DNA from: CAYUFB01 sp964444125
GTDB taxonomy: Bacteria; Patescibacteriota; Dojkabacteria; B142; JAFGMG01
Length of the DNA stretch: 32,928 nucleotides
Direction of reading: 5' to 3'
Assembly: GCA_964444125.1 (NCBI GenBank)
Contig: CAYUFB010000011.1
Location: forward strand, 1-32,928
Shown here: positions 28,938 through 32,928 of the stretch, one piece after another
How the letters are laid out: each line of letters starts with the position of its first letter
Position numbering within the stretch: position 1 is the stretch's first letter
Translations under genes and position numbers: made by a program
The notes under the pieces: model-generated
Database searches by the model: none
What the model was told of the DNA's origin: nothing
The model's input: only the letters and a program-made list of their open reading frames with translations

Positions 28938-31259
28938 CTACAAATTTCTAATCCTTAGACTATTCATTACTACCGATATAGAACTAAATGCCATAGCTGC
29001 ACTTGCAATTACTGGAGAAAGCAATGTACCGGTAACTGGAAACAAAATACCTGCAGCGATTGGAATTGCAAATACATTGTATCCAAATGCCCAAAATAAA
29101 TTCTGCTTGATAACTTTTAAAGATCTTTCAGAAATTTGTATAGTTTGATCCACCTTATTTAGATCACCTTTAATTAAAACGATATCCCCAGAATCTATAG
29201 CGACATCTGTGCCATTCCCCATAGAAATCCCAATATCCGCTTGAACAAGAGCCGGTGCATCGTTTATCCCATCCCCTATCATCGCTACCATATTCCCCTT
29301 TTCTTGAAGAGACCTGACTATCTCAAGTTTATGTTGAGGCAATATTTCTGCATGATATTCATCAATACCTAATTTTTTTGCGATATTTTTTGCAACTTGC
29401 TTGTTGTCTCCAGTAAGCATAATTAATTTCAATCCAGATTTCTTCAATTTTTCTATCACCTGTTTTGACTCATTTTTTAGCTGATCAATAATCAAAAATG
29501 TTGCCACATGTTTTGAATTTATAGACATATATATCTTTGTATAGGCCTCGTCTGCCATCTTCTTAGTTTTAATTCTTTCTTTTTCCAATAACGCTAAATT
29601 CCCTAATAGTATCTTTTTTCCATCAATACTTGCTTTCACTCCCATTCCTTCAATAATTTCAAAATTGGAAATTTTTGTATTTGGAATATTTTTGTGAATG
29701 CTTTCTACATAGTTAGTAATAGCCTGAGACAATGGATGTTCTGATAAATTCTCCACTAGATAAGCATCAATTAATATCTTCTTTTCCTCAACCCCTTTTT
29801 CAAATATTACCTTCTCTACACTAGGTTCGCCAACAGTTAGTGTCCCTGTTTTATCAAATACCAATGTGTCGATTTTTGAAAGGGTTTCTAATACTTGTGC
29901 GTTTTTTATTAATATACCCTTTGCTGCAGCAAATCCGGTAGAAACCATCACTGCCATAGGAGTGGCTAGACCAAGCGCACAAGGGCATGCAATTATTAAT
30001 ACAGAAACTAACGTGAAAGTTGCGAACTGAAGGCTTTCGGATTTTTCTATTAGCCCAATCTCTGGAGCAACAAGGAGCCAGAAACTAAACACGACGAAAG
30101 AAATCAGTAGTACCAAAGGTACAAATATTGAAGAAATCTTATCTACCAACTTCTGAATAGGAATTGTTGAGGCTTGAGCGTTTTCTACCATTTCTACAAT
30201 CTGTGCTAATACCATATCTTTGCCTACCTTTGTCGCTTTATAGCTAATGCTTCCTGTTTTGTTAATTGTTGAGCCAACCACTTCATCATCCTTTTGCTTC
30301 CAGATTGGCATGGATTCTCCTGTTATCATTGATTCATCAACACTTGAAGATCCGTCTATCACCACTCCATCAACGGGAATCTTTTCTCCAGGCCTGACAA
30401 GAAGGATATCCCCAACTGCGACATTCTCTATTGGAACTTGCTTTTCTTTGCCATCAACAATCACATTTGCAAACTTTGCTTGCATAGACATTAGTTTTTT
30501 GATTGCTCCACTTGCTTTGTTTTTTGCACTTGATTCCAAGTATCTCCCTATTAGGACAAAATAAATAATAAAAACGACGGCTTCAAAAAATACATCAACT
30601 TCAATATTATTGAATAGATTTGGGAAAAAAGTTATAAGGGAAGAAAATAACCACGCTGTCGTTGTGCCCAACACAATGAGTGTATCCATGTTCGAAGTCT
30701 TCGATTTTAGTGCCATATAAGCACTAGAGAAAAACTGACTACCACCCCAAAATAATACAATTGTTGCCAAGATAAACTGAAGAAAGAAATATATATTTAC
30801 CTTGTAATCAAATTTTTCAAGCATAAGCATCCCAAGTGGTTCATGGGACAAGGAAATTAAACCAAGATACTTGCCCGCCATAGCTATCATCACAAGAAGA
30901 AATGGTATAGCAAGGAAGCTTGTCATGACTACTTTTTTGTATAATTTATTTTGCTCCTCCTCTTTGAGCATACTAGCATGATCATGACCTTGATCTTCAT
31001 ACTTCTTAGCCTCTACTGGATCTGCCACTACCATATTGCCTTCTCTATCACTTACTAGTTTATAATTACCCGCCGAAGATACGGCTTTTACAATCTGAGA
31101 TTCATCAACTTGAGAAGGGTCATATTCGACCATCATCACCTCTGTTGCAAAATTCACTTTGACCTGTTTGATGCCATCAAGCTGATTGATCTTTTGTTCA
31201 ATAAGAGTTTTGCATGAAGCACAATGCATACCAATAATTGGATATCTTCTTTGGACCAT
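28938..31259 (-). CDS. copA: Copper-exporting P1B-type ATPase
   Basis: This 773-residue pump starts with one heavy-metal-binding domain (GMHCASC, about residues 10-16) and has eight membrane segments. The key motifs are ITGES, the transport site CPCALGLATP (about 425), the phosphorylated DKTGTLT (about 467), SEHPL and GDGINDAPAL (about 661). The last membrane helices carry FGYNVFAIPIAAG and AMAFSSISVVMNSLRIR, the YN and MxxSS residues typical of Cu(I) transport (P1B-1). It exports cytoplasmic Cu(I) using ATP. It is the last gene of the csoR-fusion-copA operon, 18 bp after the fusion gene. A short HDH stretch between the metal-binding domain and the first helix may also bind metal. Confidence 0.95.
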   Translation of the reverse strand: MVQRRYPIIGMHCASCKTLIEQKINQLDGIKQVKVNFATEVMMVEYDPSQVDESQIVKAVSSAGNYKLVSDREGNMVVADPVEAKKYEDQGHDHASMLKEEEQNKLYKKVVMTSFLAIPFLLVMIAMAGKYLGLISLSHEPLGMLMLEKFDYKVNIYFFLQFILATIVLFWGGSQFFSSAYMALKSKTSNMDTLIVLGTTTAWLFSSLITFFPNLFNNIEVDVFFEAVVFIIYFVLIGRYLESSAKNKASGAIKKLMSMQAKFANVIVDGKEKQVPIENVAVGDILLVRPGEKIPVDGVVIDGSSSVDESMITGESMPIWKQKDDEVVGSTINKTGSISYKATKVGKDMVLAQIVEMVENAQASTIPIQKLVDKISSIFVPLVLLISFVVFSFWLLVAPEIGLIEKSESLQFATFTLVSVLIIACPCALGLATPMAVMVSTGFAAAKGILIKNAQVLETLSKIDTLVFDKTGTLTVGEPSVEKVIFEKGVEEKKILIDAYLVENLSEHPLSQAITNYVESIHKNIPNTKISNFEIIEGMGVKASIDGKKILLGNLALLEKERIKTKKMADEAYTKIYMSINSKHVATFLIIDQLKNESKQVIEKLKKSGLKLIMLTGDNKQVAKNIAKKLGIDEYHAEILPQHKLEIVRSLQEKGNMVAMIGDGINDAPALVQADIGISMGNGTDVAIDSGDIVLIKGDLNKVDQTIQISERSLKVIKQNLFWAFGYNVFAIPIAAGILFPVTGTLLSPVIASAAMAFSSISVVMNSLRIRNL

Positions 31260-31277
31260 ATCAAGTTATATAAAAAT

Positions 31278-32684
31278 TTAATTAACTTTTATTGTCACCG
31301 GAGGAACCATCCCCATTGAACAAGTTAATTTGTATGTTCCTTTTTGAGGAACAAATTCAACTGTATTGATTCCCTTATTTAATTGCACGTATCCATCAAA
31401 CAACCCTCTTGCTGCCATAAACACACCACATCCTTCAATTCCTTGATTATCGATAACTAATTTTGTTGGCACGCCAGCTCTTAAGGTCGTGCTTGTTTGA
31501 GGTGAATATTTAAATCCTTTTGCTACTACAAGCATTTCTTGAACACCTTCAGAATTTGTTTCAACTTCCTCAAGTGTTTCGCTTTTTGAAAGTTTTATAT
31601 CACTTAAACTTGGCATAGAAAGAGCATTTAATTGTGAATTGATGTTATAAATGACAAAGAAAATAATAATAATTCCTGCTATTTGATTAAATCTAGCGCT
31701 GATATGAGGTTTTGAGTTGAATTTGACTCCACCGATGCTAATTAGCCCCAATACTGGCAATGTCCCAAGGGCGAAGGCTGTCATGATCAACGCTCCGGAG
31801 ACAAAGCTTCCAGAAACCAAGGCAATTCCCTGGGCAATTAATGTAAATCCGCAAGGCAATAGAAACGTTGATGCCCCAATTACAAACGGCATAAATTTGC
31901 CTCTAAAATTTGATTCATCAGCTACCTTATTTGCAATAAATTTTGGTGTTTTAATAGTGAAATTTCTAGCAAAATCAACTTCCAACATCTGTAGCGCAAG
32001 AACAAGCATCACTACTGATACAACTATGACAATTGAGGCATAAAGAGAGGTGCTAATTGACAATGCCCCACCTATCAGACCTAAGACTCCTCCGAAAATT
32101 GCAAAAGAAAGCAATCTACCTAAATGAAACATCAAGTGTGGTTTGGCTCTGTGAATTCTCCCATCAGAAACAATGTATACCTCGTACCATTTTTTGGTTA
32201 GTGACAAAAGTATGCCACCAACTAGGGCAGCACAACTTGAAACTCCTGCTACCAACCCTAGGATGAAAAATGCCGGCAGAGATGACTGCTCTGAAACATT
32301 TGCATACTTGCCAAGTTGCAATTTTTCAAAAAACAAAAACGCTAATACAAAGGCAATAAGACCAAAAACTACGATTGAAATGTTTTTGAATTTCGTCTTG
32401 TTAATCCTCAAATTGCCTGATTTATCGATCCAAAAAAGCTTAGTTTTTTCTGTAGTATTTTCTTTTTGGTTAAATATATAACCCAAGTCTTGAAACTCAT
32501 CGTTAATCTTTTGTACATCAAGATGTTTACTTTTGTATTCGATATCGACGTATTTACCCTTCAAAGATGCGTCTGCGCTTTTCACCCCGGCAAATTTTGA
32601 CAATTTTTGTTCGACAAGAATTTCGCACGAAGAACAGTGCATTCCATCAATATACAATCTACAAGTCTTGTTTTTTTGTTTCAT
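31278..32684 (-). CDS. HMA - TauE/SafE-like transporter - cupredoxin fusion
   Basis: This 468-residue protein joins three parts. An N-terminal HMA domain has GMHCSSC (about residues 14-20). A membrane part has one segment near residue 110 and six more (about 135-345; FILGLVAGVSSCAALVGGILL, FLLPCGFTL), like TauE/SafE or DsbD-type transporters. A C-terminal cupredoxin-like domain (about 385-468) has possible copper ligands in EGCGVFMAARG and TCSMGM. The paired CxxA/C sites inside the membrane helices (VSSCAAL and LLPCGFT) could pass copper or electrons. It lies between csoR and copA with 2 bp and 18 bp gaps, so it is very likely a copper-handling membrane protein that gives copper to or takes it from CopA. 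The transport direction cannot be told. Confidence 0.88.
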   Translation of the reverse strand: MKQKNKTCRLYIDGMHCSSCEILVEQKLSKFAGVKSADASLKGKYVDIEYKSKHLDVQKINDEFQDLGYIFNQKENTTEKTKLFWIDKSGNLRINKTKFKNISIVVFGLIAFVLAFLFFEKLQLGKYANVSEQSSLPAFFILGLVAGVSSCAALVGGILLSLTKKWYEVYIVSDGRIHRAKPHLMFHLGRLLSFAIFGGVLGLIGGALSISTSLYASIVIVVSVVMLVLALQMLEVDFARNFTIKTPKFIANKVADESNFRGKFMPFVIGASTFLLPCGFTLIAQGIALVSGSFVSGALIMTAFALGTLPVLGLISIGGVKFNSKPHISARFNQIAGIIIIFFVIYNINSQLNALSMPSLSDIKLSKSETLEEVETNSEGVQEMLVVAKGFKYSPQTSTTLRAGVPTKLVIDNQGIEGCGVFMAARGLFDGYVQLNKGINTVEFVPQKGTYKLTCSMGMVPPVTIKVN

Positions 32685-32686
32685 AA

Positions 32687-32928
32687 TTAGCTTTTCAAAT
32701 CAAATAATCTAAGGAGTTCTTCTACTGGCTTTTTGTTTTGGCCATTTTGAATTTGATGGATTACACAAGTTTTCAGATGACTCTCCATGATCAACATATC
32801 AAGTTTTTTAAGCGCTTTCTGGACTGCCAAGGACTGATGGACTACATCTACACAGTAGCTATCGTCTTCTATCATTTTTTCTATTGATGCTATATGCCCC
32901 TTGATAATCTTAATCCTATGCAAGGCGC
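32687..32928 (-). CDS. csoR: CsoR-family copper-sensing repressor, 5' end beyond window
   Basis: The visible 80 codons form the CsoR/RcnR (DUF156) helical fold with the copper ligands C-H-C: YCVDVV, then ESHLKTCV. The frame is open to the right edge (preceding residues A-L-H-R). The TTG at 32921-32923 is a poor start because CsoR proteins have further residues before the first helix, so the true start is probably outside. Copper-free CsoR represses; Cu(I) binding at the Cys-His-Cys site releases DNA. It is the first visible gene of the copper operon, 2 bp before the fusion gene, so the operon is probably self-regulated. The operator is outside the window. Confidence 0.9.
   Translation of the reverse strand, partial: ALHRIKIIKGHIASIEKMIEDDSYCVDVVHQSLAVQKALKKLDMLIMESHLKTCVIHQIQNGQNKKPVEELLRLFDLKS

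Noticed and set aside
1..32928. UGA recoding (as in Gracilibacteria/Absconditabacteria)
   Set aside because: TGA ends genes at natural places and does not interrupt long conserved frames; the standard code fits.

Overview
The window is an AT-rich bacterial chromosome segment. It most resembles a Candidate Phyla Radiation (Patescibacteria) genome, perhaps of the Dojkabacteria/Microgenomates kind. That placement is inferred from style only: compact housekeeping genes, lineage-specific insertions in S12 and the beta' subunit, few Shine-Dalgarno sequences, several TTG/GTG starts, near-leaderless promoters and many secreted proteins of unknown function. The standard code fits: TGA closes genes (for example at 19591-19593 and 21854-21856) and does not interrupt the long reading frames.

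Layout. (1) 1-2.6 kb: the 3' part of an endonuclease IV-like gene, a secreted beta-propeller-like protein, then rpmH-rnpA. (2) 2.6-11.3 kb: a minus-strand rpoB-rpoC-rpsL-rpsG operon that converges on rnpA. It has a terminator-like hairpin in the rpoB leader, another in the rpsL-rpsG gap, and a two-way terminator lying inside the rnpA coding region. (3) 11.4-12.8 kb: a pilN/pilO-like type IV pilus operon with a small membrane protein, divergent from tRNA-Ser(GCU). (4) 13.0-19.7 kb: an accessory island behind the tRNA 3' end. It holds a serine recombinase that has lost its catalytic domain, then a HTH regulator, a complete type III restriction-modification pair (mod, res) and a small membrane protein, closed by a strong terminator. 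(5) 19.7-28.3 kb: a mixed region with an hsp20 gene whose distant upstream region carries a CIRCE-like operator, small conserved proteins (DUF1801, a CCPxF family, S51 peptidase, AlkD-like glycosylase, DUF1653), a surface protein split by a frameshift at an A9 tract, a Nudix gene broken by one stop codon, a membrane-anchored M23 peptidase, and GC-rich palindromic repeats unlike the AT-rich background. (6) 28.3-32.9 kb: a PH-like membrane protein and a copper operon (csoR, an HMA-transporter-cupredoxin fusion, copA) running off the right edge.

The most notable observations are the RNA-structure candidates in the rpoBC-str operon, the catalytically dead recombinase whose frame runs through the tRNA next to a type III R-M operon, the A9 frameshift that could switch or recode a 688-residue surface protein, the CIRCE variant with symmetric compensating changes, and two repeat hairpins near 20.8 kb that covary. 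I did not find one clearly new multi-gene system. The strongest 'new biology' candidates are regulatory or recoding signals.
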